From: JACCTU01 sp963769665
GTDB lineage: Bacteria; Actinomycetota; Thermoleophilia; Gaiellales; Gaiellaceae
Direction: 5' to 3'
DNA length: 64,000 bases
NCBI GenBank assembly: GCA_963769665.1
Contig: CAVYMQ010000003.1
Location: 1,612,001 to 1,676,000, forward strand
The position numbers and the translations under genes were made by a program. Each line of letters opens with the position of its first letter. The stretch's first letter is position 1. Below, one piece after another: positions 33,723 through 41,825 of this stretch. The notes under the pieces are model-generated. The model worked only from the letters and a program-made list of their open reading frames with translations, ran no database searches and had not been told where the DNA came from.

Positions 33723-34256
33723 ATGAGCAACGTGATCGAGTCCATCGAGCGCGCCCAGTTGCGGAGCGGAATCCCGCAGTTCAAGGCGGGCGACACCGTG
33801 CGGGTCCACTTCCAGGTGATCGAGGGCCAGCGCCGCCGGGTCCAGGTCTTCGAGGGGATCGTGATCAAGCGCCAGGGCGCGGGGGTACGCGAGACGTTCA
33901 CCGTGCGCAAGCAGTCGTTCGGAGTCGGCGTCGAGCGGACGTTCCCGCTCCATTCGCCGAAGATCGAGCGGCTCGAGGTGATGGCGGTCGGCGACGTGCG
34001 GCGCGCGAAGCTCTACTACCTGCGCGGGCGCGTCGGCAAGAAGGCGCGCGTGCGCGAGAAGCAGTCGGCGAGGCCGGGCGCCGGGGGCGTCGTCGAGATC
34101 GAGACGCCGCTGGCCGGTGCGGAGCCGGTCGAGGTCGAGCCGGAGACACCCGCCGCTGAGGCGGCGGCCGAACCGGTCGAGGCCGAGGCCTCGGCCGACG
34201 TCGAGGGTGACGGCGCCGCAGACGGCGAGCCCGAGCCCGCCAAGGCCGAAGCGTAA
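33723..34256 (+). CDS. rplS: 50S ribosomal protein L19 with acidic C-terminal tail
   Basis: 177 residues. The first 115 are normal L19 (IPQFKAGDTVRVHFQVIEG, IVIKRQGAGVRETFTVRK, FPLHSPKIERLEV, AKLYYLRGRVGKKARVREK). After that comes about 55 residues rich in Ala, Glu, Pro and Val (residues 120-177), not part of the usual protein. ATG 33723 has no purine-rich ribosome-binding site: the 30 nt before it are almost all pyrimidine and contain GGCC-TTTCCC-GGCC. A TAACAT hexamer at 33685-33690 overlaps the lepB stop. Confidence 0.94.
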   Translation: MSNVIESIERAQLRSGIPQFKAGDTVRVHFQVIEGQRRRVQVFEGIVIKRQGAGVRETFTVRKQSFGVGVERTFPLHSPKIERLEVMAVGDVRRAKLYYLRGRVGKKARVREKQSARPGAGGVVEIETPLAGAEPVEVEPETPAAEAAAEPVEAEASADVEGDGAADGEPEPAKAEA

Positions 34257-34276
34257 GACCTCTTCCACAGGAGGTC
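34257..34276 (+). terminator. Weak hairpin after rplS
   Basis: GACCTC / GAGGTC, a 6-bp stem with an 8-nt loop directly after the rplS stop, followed by GTTCC. The stem is short, and it may only attenuate read-through into rnhB, which has its own -10. Confidence 0.35.
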
Positions 34277-34308
34277 GTTCCGACTGAGGCCGGGGCTATC
34301 CTCGTCGC

Positions 34309-34974
34309 GTGCCTCCGAGCAGCGGCCAGCGCCTCCTTCGCTTCGACCGGCGCCTCGGCGCACGTTTCGTCGCAGGTGTCGACGAGGCCGGCCGCGGTTC
34401 GCTGGCAGGACCCCTGGTCGTCGCCGGTGTGCTGCTCGACTACGAGTGCCTGCGCGACCACCGCGTTCGTCCGCTCGCGCTGCTGAACGACTCGAAGCAG
34501 TTGAGCCAGGACGAGCGGCAGGAGCTGTTTCGCGCGGTCGTCGGGTGCGCTTCGAAGATCGCCGTCCGGATGTACTCGGCGCGCGAGATCGACCGCAACG
34601 GGTTGCACCGCTCGAACCTCGCGGGCATGCGCTCGTGCCTCGCCTCGCTCGTACCGCCCGATGAGGTGATCTGCGTTGTCGACGGGTTCCGCCTTGGCTC
34701 GAGCGCGCCGCCGCACCGCGCGATCATCGACGGCGACACGAAGAGCGCGGCGATCGCTGCCGCGTCGATCGTCGCGAAGGTCGTGCGCGACCGGGCGATG
34801 CGTCGCATGGACGCCGTGTTCCCGCACTACGGGTTCTCCTCGCACGTCGGCTACATCACGCCGAACCACTCTGCGGCCGTCCGCGCGCGCGGGCCGTCGC
34901 ACATCCACCGGCGCTCGTTCCAGGCGCTCTGCTACGCCGACCTTGCCGAGACGGGGGTCGGGGCAACAGGCTGA
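34309..34974 (+). CDS. rnhB: Ribonuclease HII
   Basis: 221 residues; cleaves RNA in RNA-DNA hybrids and misinserted ribonucleotides. VAGVDEAGRGSLAGPLVVAGV carries the first catalytic Asp/Glu (DEAGRG). LNDSKQLSQDER, CVVDGFRLG and DGDTKSAAIAAASIVAKVVRDRAM complete the site. GTG 34309 follows TATCCT (34297-34302) by 6 nt. Its 3' end overlaps yraN by 32 nt. Confidence 0.94.
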   Translation: MPPSSGQRLLRFDRRLGARFVAGVDEAGRGSLAGPLVVAGVLLDYECLRDHRVRPLALLNDSKQLSQDERQELFRAVVGCASKIAVRMYSAREIDRNGLHRSNLAGMRSCLASLVPPDEVICVVDGFRLGSSAPPHRAIIDGDTKSAAIAAASIVAKVVRDRAMRRMDAVFPHYGFSSHVGYITPNHSAAVRARGPSHIHRRSFQALCYADLAETGVGATG

Positions 34975-35290
34975 GCGCCGCGCGGTCCGGCACTACCGGC
35001 TCCGCGGCTACCGCATCCTCGGCGTCAACGTCTGGAGCGCCGGCTACGAGCTCGACCTGATCGTCCGCCGCGGGCGACGGCTCGTGTTCTGCGAGGTCAA
35101 GTCGAAGTCGGGAGCGCGGTTCGGAAGCGCCGTCGAGATGGTCGACCTCGAGAAGCAGCGGCGGCTCTTCCAGGCCGCGGAAGCCTGGCTGGCAGGCAAC
35201 CCGAGCCTGCGTGAGCTCCGCATCTCGTTCGACGTCGTGGCCGTGGATGACGGCGTCCTTCGTCGGCTCCCCCTAGGAGATCCCCTCTGA
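34943..35290 (+). CDS. UPF0102 (YraN family) endonuclease-like protein
   Basis: 115 residues with a PD-(D/E)XK-type fold: AVRHYRLRGYRILGVNVWSAGYELDLIVRRGRRLVFCEVKSKSGARFG, where E-x-D and E-x-K are the putative metal-site residues. Function is unknown though the gene regularly follows rnhB and precedes comM. No ATG or GTG is in frame; TTG 34943, inside rnhB, is the only reasonable start and gives the family's usual N-terminus. Confidence 0.85.
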   Translation: MPRRGSGQQAERRAVRHYRLRGYRILGVNVWSAGYELDLIVRRGRRLVFCEVKSKSGARFGSAVEMVDLEKQRRLFQAAEAWLAGNPSLRELRISFDVVAVDDGVLRRLPLGDPL

Positions 35291-35302
35291 GCCCCGAAGT
35301 CC

Positions 35303-36436
35303 GTGCCCGGCGTGGCACAGACGCAGGCAGCCCTCTACGACGGCATCGACCTCGAGCTCTCCTGGTCCGAGCGGGACCTGCCCGAGCGCGAGCGCACGAA
35401 GCACGTCAACCGCCTGCACCCGTACCTCGGCAAGTTCATCCCACAGCTCGTCGAGACGCTCCTCAAGCGCTACGTGCCGGCCGGCGGTCGCGTGCTCGAC
35501 CCGTTCGCGGGCTCCGGGACGACGCTCGTGCAGGCGCTGGAGAGCGGCCGCGACGCGACCGGCGTCGACATCGCGGCGTTCAACGCGCTCCTGATGCGGG
35601 TCAAGACCGAGCGCTACAACCTCTTCACGCTCGAACACGAGCTCCGCGACGCCTGCGCACGCCTCGAGGCGCTCGAGCCAGAACGGGTGCCTCGCGGAAC
35701 GCCGGCCTACGTCCGGCGCTGGTTCGCGCCGGAGGCTGCCGCCCAGCTACTGAGTTTTCGTTCGTGGATCCCGGACTACGAGCACGCCGACGTGTTGAAG
35801 GTCGTGCTGGCACGCGCAGCGCGCTCAGCGCGCCTGACGACGCACTTCGACCTCGACTTCCCGCGCACGCCTCAAACCGAGCCGTACTGGTGCTACAAGC
35901 ACAAGCGCGAGTGCCGCCCCGTGCAGCGCGCAGACCACTTCCTGCGCCGCTACGCGCTCGACACGCTCGCACGCGTCCATGCCTTTGCCCGGGTCCGTGC
36001 GCGCGGGCGGACCGCGAGCGTGCTGCACGGCGACGCGCGCGAGCTCGAGCTCGGCGGTCCCTACGCGGGAGTGGTCACGTCGCCGCCGTACCCCGGCCTG
36101 ATCGACTACCACGAGCAGCACCGCTACGCGTACGAGTTGCTCGACCTCGAAGACCGCGGAACGTTCGAGCTGGGACGCGGCGCAACGAAGCGCGCGATCG
36201 CGGAGTACACGGAAGGCGTTGCTCGCGTGCTCGAGCGCTCCGCCGCGTCGCTGCGCCGCGGCACGCGTGTGGTCGTCGTCGTCAACGACCGGCGGGATCT
36301 CTACCCGGAGATCTTCGAGCGTGCGGGTTTGCGTCTCGAACATCGCGTTCGTCGCCACGTAAACCGACGCACCGGACGGAGAGCGGGCGAATACTTCGAA
36401 GATGTGCTCGTCGCGCGCAAGTCGGCACGAACTTGA
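35303..36436 (+). CDS. Orphan DNA methyltransferase (TSPPY type)
   Basis: 377 residues. SAM-binding motif I DPFAGSGTT (66-74) comes first and catalytic motif IV TSPPY (about 259) last, separated by about 185 residues that would hold the target-recognition region, an alpha-like order. S-PPY favours N4-cytosine over N6-adenine methylation, but this is not certain. LHPYLGKFIPQLVE near residue 40 is typical of this group. No restriction enzyme is encoded nearby. It lies between yraN and comM, genes normally adjacent, so it is an insertion. The stop codon lies within a 25-nt repeat found again before comM. Confidence 0.85.
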   Translation: MPGVAQTQAALYDGIDLELSWSERDLPERERTKHVNRLHPYLGKFIPQLVETLLKRYVPAGGRVLDPFAGSGTTLVQALESGRDATGVDIAAFNALLMRVKTERYNLFTLEHELRDACARLEALEPERVPRGTPAYVRRWFAPEAAAQLLSFRSWIPDYEHADVLKVVLARAARSARLTTHFDLDFPRTPQTEPYWCYKHKRECRPVQRADHFLRRYALDTLARVHAFARVRARGRTASVLHGDARELELGGPYAGVVTSPPYPGLIDYHEQHRYAYELLDLEDRGTFELGRGATKRAIAEYTEGVARVLERSAASLRRGTRVVVVVNDRRDLYPEIFERAGLRLEHRVRRHVNRRTGRRAGEYFEDVLVARKSART

Positions 36437-36446
36437 CACACAGCTG
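36422..36446 (+). repeat. Direct repeat upstream of the membrane-protein gene
   Basis: 25 nt, 22 identical to 37232-37256; shared core TTGACACAC preceded by TCGGCACGAA. It contains the last codons and stop of the methyltransferase. TTGACA would serve as a -35, but no -10 lies at proper spacing. Confidence 0.7.
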
Positions 36447-36470
36447 AGAGACTTCGCGACGCGCCGCTCC

Positions 36471-36499
36471 TTGAAGCACGAGCTGCGGTCGACTAACGT
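36471..36499 (+). promoter_or_regulatory. Promoter of the membrane-protein gene
   Basis: TTGAAG (36471-36476), exactly 17 nt, then TAACGT (36494-36499), 11 nt before the ATG at 36511. One of the few places in the window with both boxes at ideal spacing. Confidence 0.6.
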
Positions 36500-36510
36500 C
36501 GCCGACGGCA

Positions 36511-37221
36511 ATGAAAATCTTGCCGGACGTCGCGGTACAACCGCGAGAGACGGGGCCGGGAAGCGAGCGCTACGTTCGCTCATATGTCACCGTGCGGTTC
36601 GCGATCGGCGTGCTCGGCCTCGCGCTTCCGTTCCTGCTCGTGCTCGTCGAGCCGATCCTGTTCGACGGCCAGCCGTTCCCTCGGGGCTCGTTGAGTGCGT
36701 ACTACTACTCGGGCATGCGCGAGCTGTTCGTCGGCGTGCTGTGGGCGATCGGCGTGTTCCTCGTCCTCTACAAGCTCACCGAGTTCTCGTGGGAGAGCAG
36801 GCTGAGCACCCTCGCCGGTTTCGCCGTCGTGCTCGTCGCGCTGTTCCCCACCGGCCGGCCGGGCGACGGCGTGAGCCTGACACCGCTCCAGAATCTCCTC
36901 GGTGAGGCGTCAGTGGAACGGATCCACTTCTTCGCTGCCGCGGTCTTCATCGGCTCGCTCGCGCCGATCACCTATTTCTTTGGGAGGGAAGAAGGCAGGA
37001 GACCGGGTCGCCCGGGCCGACGCTCGAGTCGCTTCTGGAGGACATACCACTGGACGTGCACCGGCGTCATCGCAGCGGCCGCCGGCCTCGCCCTGTTCGC
37101 GGGCATCACCGGCGAGCCCGACAAAGGACTGCTGATCGCCGAGGCGGTCGCGGTCTGGGGGTTCGCGGCGTCGTGGCTGATGAAGGGTGCCGAGCTCGAC
37201 CTCCTGCTCGGTCGAAGCTAG
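36511..37221 (+). CDS. Polytopic membrane protein of unknown function
   Basis: 236 residues with about five or six membrane spans (near residues 28-48, 68-88, 95-115, 137-155, 180-200, 208-226). The segment SAYYYSGMRELFVGVLWAIGVFLVLYKLTEF, between the first two thirds of the spans, is the most distinctive part and looks family-specific. I cannot assign a family with confidence. It stands alone between two direct repeats with its own promoter, next to the orphan methyltransferase and the competence-type genes comM/dprA. Confidence 0.75.
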   Translation: MKILPDVAVQPRETGPGSERYVRSYVTVRFAIGVLGLALPFLLVLVEPILFDGQPFPRGSLSAYYYSGMRELFVGVLWAIGVFLVLYKLTEFSWESRLSTLAGFAVVLVALFPTGRPGDGVSLTPLQNLLGEASVERIHFFAAAVFIGSLAPITYFFGREEGRRPGRPGRRSSRFWRTYHWTCTGVIAAAAGLALFAGITGEPDKGLLIAEAVAVWGFAASWLMKGAELDLLLGRS

Positions 37222-37231
37222 GCGCGCACAC

Positions 37232-37256
37232 TCGGCACGAAGTTGACACACGCCTG
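37232..37256 (+). repeat. Direct repeat upstream of comM
   Basis: Partner of 36422-36446, 810 nt away, three mismatches in 25. It lies 37 nt before the comM GTG. Either a shared regulatory element or a scar of an insertion that brought in the membrane-protein gene. Confidence 0.7.
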
Positions 37257-37293
37257 ACGCAAAGCCGCGCGAGCGGCGACCTAACGTGGCGAC

Positions 37294-38751
37294 GTGCTCG
37301 CGCGCGCAGTCACGCATGCTCTCGTCGGACTCGAAGCACGTCGCGTCGAGGTCGAGGCGCATCTCCAGGGAGCGCTGCCCGCCTTCACGATCGTTGGGCT
37401 TGCCGACCGTGCGTGCCAGGAGGCGAAGGAGCGAGTGCGCAGCGGCATCCGTTCCGCCGAGTGCAAGTGGCCCGAAGGCAGGATCACCGTCAACCTCGCG
37501 CCCGCCGCCCTGCGCAAGGAGGGCTCGGGCTTCGATCTGCCGATCGCGCTCGCCGTGCTCGCCGCGTCGGGTCAGATCCCCCGCGCCGAGCTCGAGCGGC
37601 ACGCCGTCCACGGCGAGCTCGCCCTCGATGGAAGGGTCCGCCCGGTCGCCGGCGTCTTCGCGGTCGCGGAGGGCGCGAAGCGCGCGGGCCTCCCGCGGAT
37701 CATCTGCGCGGCCCAGACCGCGCCCGAAGCCGCGCTCGCCGGGATCGAGCCGGTGCCGGTCTGGCACCTGGCCGAGGCGGTCGCCTATCTCCGCGGGGAA
37801 CTCGAGCCGGAGCCCATCCCGCCTCGGGACGGCGTCGTTCCTGTGGTCGGACCCGATCTCGCCGATGTCCACGGCCAGGAGCGAGCCCGCCGCGCGCTCG
37901 AGATCGCCGCCGCCGGACGCCACAACCTCCTGTTCGGCGGCCCGCCGGGCACCGGAAAGACGATGCTCGCACGCCGGCTTCCCGGACTCCTCCCGGCGCT
38001 CGACGAGTCCGCGTCACTCGAGGTCACGCGCATCCACTCGGTCGCGGGAATTCTGCGAGTCGAGCACCCACTCGTCACGACGCCGCCGTTTCGCGCGCCT
38101 CATCACACCGCCTCGGCCGCGGCGATCGTCGGTGGAGGACGGGGGCCGAGGCCCGGTGAAGCGAGCCTCGCGCATCACGGCGTGTTGCTGCTCGACGAAC
38201 TGCCCGAGTTCGTCCGACCCGCGCTCGAGGCGCTGCGGCAGCCGCTCGAAGACGGCGTGATCAGCGTCGCCCGCGCCGAAGGGACGGCGCTCTACCCGGC
38301 GTCGTTCCAGCTCGTCGGGACGATGAATCTGTGCCCGTGCGGCGCGCGCGGAGATCCCGCCGTTGCCTGCACGTGCACCGCGCAGCGGCTCGCCGCCTAC
38401 GGCAACAAGCTCTCCCGTGCGCTGCTCGACCGGTTCGACCTCGTGGTCGTCGTCCCGCGCCCTCGCGCGGTCGAGCTCGCTGCGGGTCGGAGCGAGGCGT
38501 CCCACGCGGTCCGCGAGCGCGTCGCGGCCGCACGCTCGCGACTCGCCGAGCGCACGCCTCACCGAGACGAGAAGGCCGATGCGCTGCTCACGCGTGCCGT
38601 CGAGCAGCTGCCGCTCTCGGGACGCGGACGTGCGCGCGTCGCGCGCGTCGCGGCGACCATCGCCGCGCTCGCCGGAGCCGATGCCGTCGAGGCGTCGCAC
38701 GTGGCAGAAGCACTCTCGTATCGCGCTCCGAAAGAGCTGAGACCCTCGTGA
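37294..38751 (+). CDS. comM: ComM/YifB family AAA+ ATPase (Mg chelatase-like)
   Basis: 485 residues; in naturally competent bacteria ComM is a branch-migration helicase that helps integrate incoming DNA. The N-terminal ChlI domain (AFTIVGLADRACQEAKERVRS) is followed by AAA+ motifs GGPPGTGKTMLARRLPGLLP and GVLLLDELPEF. A CxCG insert (MNLCPCGARGDPAVACTCT), sensor SRALLDRFDLVV and a C-terminal lid complete the protein. GTG 37294 follows TAACGT (37282-37287) by 6 nt. It overlaps dprA by 4 nt. Confidence 0.94.
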   Translation: MLARAVTHALVGLEARRVEVEAHLQGALPAFTIVGLADRACQEAKERVRSGIRSAECKWPEGRITVNLAPAALRKEGSGFDLPIALAVLAASGQIPRAELERHAVHGELALDGRVRPVAGVFAVAEGAKRAGLPRIICAAQTAPEAALAGIEPVPVWHLAEAVAYLRGELEPEPIPPRDGVVPVVGPDLADVHGQERARRALEIAAAGRHNLLFGGPPGTGKTMLARRLPGLLPALDESASLEVTRIHSVAGILRVEHPLVTTPPFRAPHHTASAAAIVGGGRGPRPGEASLAHHGVLLLDELPEFVRPALEALRQPLEDGVISVARAEGTALYPASFQLVGTMNLCPCGARGDPAVACTCTAQRLAAYGNKLSRALLDRFDLVVVVPRPRAVELAAGRSEASHAVRERVAAARSRLAERTPHRDEKADALLTRAVEQLPLSGRGRARVARVAATIAALAGADAVEASHVAEALSYRAPKELRPS

Positions 38752-39731
38752 AGGAGCTCGCCCTCGCCGTGTTCGCTGCGGAGCGCGGGATCCACCCGCG
38801 AACCGAAGCCCGAACGACGCGCTTCGCGACCTTCGCGAAGACGTTCGACGCGCGCTCGTATCTCGAGTCGCTCGAGCGCCGCGGTCTGCGGTGGCTCGGC
38901 CGGTCGGACGGCCGATTCCCACCTCTGCTGCGCGCGATCAGCGACTCGCCGTCGGGCGTGTTTCTCCGTGGCGGAGCGCCGCCCGAGCTCCTGGCGAAGC
39001 CCGCGGTCGCGGTCGTCGGTGCGCGTGCTTGCTCTGGGTACGGCGCTCAGGTCGCGCGGATGCTCGGGCGCGAGCTCGCGGCGGCAGGGCTCGTGGTGGT
39101 CAGCGGTCTTGCGCGCGGCGTCGACGGCGAGGCGCACCGCGGCGCGCTCGAGGGTGGCGGCGCAACGGTCGCGGTGCTCGGCTGCGGTGTCGACCGCGAC
39201 TACCCTGCGGCGCACACGGAGCTGGCCGCGCGGATCTCCGCCACCGGTCTCGTGGTCTCCGAGTACGCGCCCGGCGTCGAGCCCGCACCGTGGCGCTTCC
39301 CGGCTCGGAACCGAATCGTTGCCGGGCTCGCACAGGCCACGGTTGTGGTCGAGGCCCGCGAGCGAAGCGGCGCGCTGATCACCGCGGACTTCGCGCTCGA
39401 GGAGGGACGCGAGGTCTTCGCTTGCCCGGGTGAGATCACGTCTGCGCTGAGCGCGGGAACGAACGCGCTGCTTCGGCTCGGAGCCACACCGCTGACCTCG
39501 TCCGGCGACGTCCTCGAGCTGTTCGGCCTCGAAGCACCCGCCGACGCGGAGGTCGATCTCGGCGAGGCAGCTCGGACGATCCTCGAGCGGCTCGACGGCC
39601 CGATGAGCACCGACGAGCTTCTGCGTGCCGCAGGCCTCGAAGCCGGCGCTGCGGCGGCCGCGCTCTCCGAGCTCGAGCTCGCGGGCCTCGTGGCGACGAT
39701 CGACGGCGTCTACCGGCGGACCGGGCGGTGA
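38748..39731 (+). CDS. dprA: DNA processing protein DprA
   Basis: 327 residues; loads RecA on single-stranded DNA during transformation. The Rossmann-like DprA domain includes VAVVGARACSGYGAQVARML, VVSGLARGVDGEAHRGAL, VLGCGVDRDYPAAH, FPARNRIVAGLAQATVVVEARERSGALITA and CPGEITSALSAGTNALLRLGA. A C-terminal winged helix (ILERLDGPMSTDELLRAAGL) follows. GTG 38748 overlaps the comM stop. With comM it suggests potential for natural transformation; no uptake machinery is in the window. Confidence 0.94.
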   Translation: MKELALAVFAAERGIHPRTEARTTRFATFAKTFDARSYLESLERRGLRWLGRSDGRFPPLLRAISDSPSGVFLRGGAPPELLAKPAVAVVGARACSGYGAQVARMLGRELAAAGLVVVSGLARGVDGEAHRGALEGGGATVAVLGCGVDRDYPAAHTELAARISATGLVVSEYAPGVEPAPWRFPARNRIVAGLAQATVVVEARERSGALITADFALEEGREVFACPGEITSALSAGTNALLRLGATPLTSSGDVLELFGLEAPADAEVDLGEAARTILERLDGPMSTDELLRAAGLEAGAAAAALSELELAGLVATIDGVYRRTGR

Positions 39732-39744
39732 GTACGATCGCCTC

Positions 39745-40881
39745 ATGGCGTCGTACTGGCTCGAGGAGCGGGGGGAACCGTTGCCGGGCGCCGCCTTCGC
39801 GGGCGTGCCCGAAGTCGAGATCGTCGGCGGCGGCGTCACCGGCTGCTCCTGCGCCCTCGCGCTCGCACAAGCGGGGGTCCGCGTGCGGCTGCACGAGGCG
39901 CGAGAGATCGCCGGCGGTGCGAGCGGACGCAACGGCGGCTTTGCGCTGCGCGGCGGCGCGATGGCGTACGACATCGCACGGACGCAGCTCGGCAACGACT
40001 CGGCACGCGCGTACTGGCAACTGACAGAGCAGGCGCAGGCGCGGCTTGCGGCGCTCGCGGGCGATTCGTTCCGTGCGCTCGGCAGCCTTCGGCTCGCGGT
40101 CGACGACGCGGAGCGGTCGGAGCTGCGCGCGGAGTACGACGCGCTCGTCGAGGATGGCTTCGCCGCCGAGTGGCTCGAAGCGCCCGAGCTCGCCCCGCCG
40201 TTGCGGGGGCGGTTCGCCGCGGCGCTCTTGCACCCTGACGACGGGGCGATCCAGCCTGCGCGCTGGGTCCGCAGCCTGGCCCGGCGCGCGGCCGAGGCTG
40301 GAGCCGAGCTGCTCGAGAACAGCCGTGTGGGCTCGTTGGACGACCTCGAGGCGGAGCGCGTGGTCGTCGCCACGGACGGGCTCGGCCGCGGGCTCGTGCC
40401 CGAGATCGACGCCCGCGTGCGAGCGACGAGAGGCCAGGTGCTGGTCACCGAGTCGCTGCCGAAGCTGCTGTTCGAGCGGCCGCACTACGCGCGCCACGGA
40501 CTCGACTACTGGCACCAGACGCGTGACCGCCGACTCGTGATCGGCGGATCGCGCGACGCCGGGGGCGATCGCGAATGGACGGATGACGAGGCGGTCACCG
40601 ATGCCGTGCAGTCGCGGATCGAGGCGCTCGCCCTCGAGCTGCTCGGGCGTCCGCCGCGCGTCACGCACCGGTGGGCCGGGATCTGGGGGACGACCGACGA
40701 CCTGCTGCCGCTCGTCGGTCAGGTACGCGGCAACGAGCGCGTGTGGGTGGCCGCGGGTTACTCGGGGCATGGGAACGTGCTCGGCTTCGCCTCGGGCGAG
40801 CTCGTCGCGCGCGCTCTCGGCGGCGACCGCGACCCGCTGCTCGACGTGCTCGACCCGGCTCGCGCCGTCGTCGCGGCCTAG
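39745..40881 (+). CDS. FAD-dependent amino-acid/amine oxidoreductase (DAO family)
   Basis: 378 residues. The FAD-binding GGGVTGCSCALALAQAGVRVRLHEA fingerprint is near residue 25, GGASGRNGGFALRGG follows as in the DadA/glycine-oxidase-like group, and the C-terminal AGIWGTTDDLLPLVG...AAGYSGHGNVLGFASGELVA closes the fold. Oxidises an amine or amino acid; the substrate is not evident. ATG 39745 follows TACGAT (39733-39738) by 6 nt. Its TAG shares CTAG with the convergent ornithine cyclodeaminase-family gene, a possible metabolic partner. Confidence 0.85.
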   Translation: MASYWLEERGEPLPGAAFAGVPEVEIVGGGVTGCSCALALAQAGVRVRLHEAREIAGGASGRNGGFALRGGAMAYDIARTQLGNDSARAYWQLTEQAQARLAALAGDSFRALGSLRLAVDDAERSELRAEYDALVEDGFAAEWLEAPELAPPLRGRFAAALLHPDDGAIQPARWVRSLARRAAEAGAELLENSRVGSLDDLEAERVVVATDGLGRGLVPEIDARVRATRGQVLVTESLPKLLFERPHYARHGLDYWHQTRDRRLVIGGSRDAGGDREWTDDEAVTDAVQSRIEALALELLGRPPRVTHRWAGIWGTTDDLLPLVGQVRGNERVWVAAGYSGHGNVLGFASGELVARALGGDRDPLLDVLDPARAVVAA

Positions 40882-41825
40882 AGGCTGAAGCGCGGCAAGT
40901 CGAGCTCGTCGATGCGCTCGAGCGCCGCGAGCGCGATCGCCAGGTCCTGGATCGCGAGGCCGGTCGAGTCGAAGACCGTCGCCTCCTCGGGCGTGCGTCG
41001 ACCTTCGGCCTCGCCGGCGAGCACCGCTCCGAGCTCGGTCACGTCCGAGCGTTCCAGGACGCCGGCCTCCACCGCGTGCGCGATGTCGCCGCCGTGGCTC
41101 GCCTGCTCCCACTCGTCCGAGAAGACCCGCACGCGCGCGAGCTCCTCGACCGCGATCTCCTGCTTGCCGGGGCCGTCGGCGCCCATCAGCGACGCGTGCT
41201 GACCCGGCGCGAGCGCCCCCTCCGCCAGCAGCACCTCGCGACCCGGCGTGACGGTGACGACGATGTCGGCGCCGAGCGCCTCCTCCCGCGACGCAGCGAC
41301 GTCCGCGCCGAGCTCACCGGCGACGTCGCGGGCTCGCTCCACGTCGACGTCCCACAGCGCGACGTCCCGACCCCGCGCGAGAAACGTCCTCGCGGCCGCC
41401 CGGCCGTTCACCCCGGCGCCGATCACGGCGGCGCGGCCCGCATCGGGCCGACCGAGCGTCTCGGCCGCGAGCACCGCCGCCGCGCCGGTCCGAAGCGCCG
41501 TTACCGCGCCCGCGTCGAGCACGGCACGCAACACGCCGTTCGAGGCGTCGGAGACGAGGACGAGACCCATCACCGTGGGGAGCCCGGCGACAGGGTTCCC
41601 AGGAAACGAGGTCACCCACTTCAGGAGCGCATGCCCGCCACCGAGCGCCGGCATGGCGCGGAAGTCGCCTGCCGGGTACGCGTGCACGTACACCTTCGGC
41701 GGCATCGTCCACTCGCCGCGTGCGTACGCGATGAACGCATCGCGAACCGCCTCGAGCGCGCGCTCCGGCGCCACAGCCGCTTCGACGGCGGCGCCGTCGA
41801 AGAACGGGACGTCGGGAACGCTCAA
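40878..41825 (-). CDS. Ornithine cyclodeaminase / mu-crystallin family protein
   Basis: 315 residues. PPKVYVHAYPAGDFRAMPALGGGHALLKWVTSFPGNP is the substrate-side signature. The NAD(P) Rossmann motif is AAVIGAGVNGRAAARTFLA, and VFDSTGLAIQDLAIA is the C-terminal block. Family members include ornithine cyclodeaminase, alanine dehydrogenase and ketimine reductases; which one is not resolvable. TTG 41825 overlaps the pntB stop, making it the fourth gene of the transhydrogenase operon. Confidence 0.87.
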   Translation of the reverse strand: MSVPDVPFFDGAAVEAAVAPERALEAVRDAFIAYARGEWTMPPKVYVHAYPAGDFRAMPALGGGHALLKWVTSFPGNPVAGLPTVMGLVLVSDASNGVLRAVLDAGAVTALRTGAAAVLAAETLGRPDAGRAAVIGAGVNGRAAARTFLARGRDVALWDVDVERARDVAGELGADVAASREEALGADIVVTVTPGREVLLAEGALAPGQHASLMGADGPGKQEIAVEELARVRVFSDEWEQASHGGDIAHAVEAGVLERSDVTELGAVLAGEAEGRRTPEEATVFDSTGLAIQDLAIALAALERIDELDLPRFSL

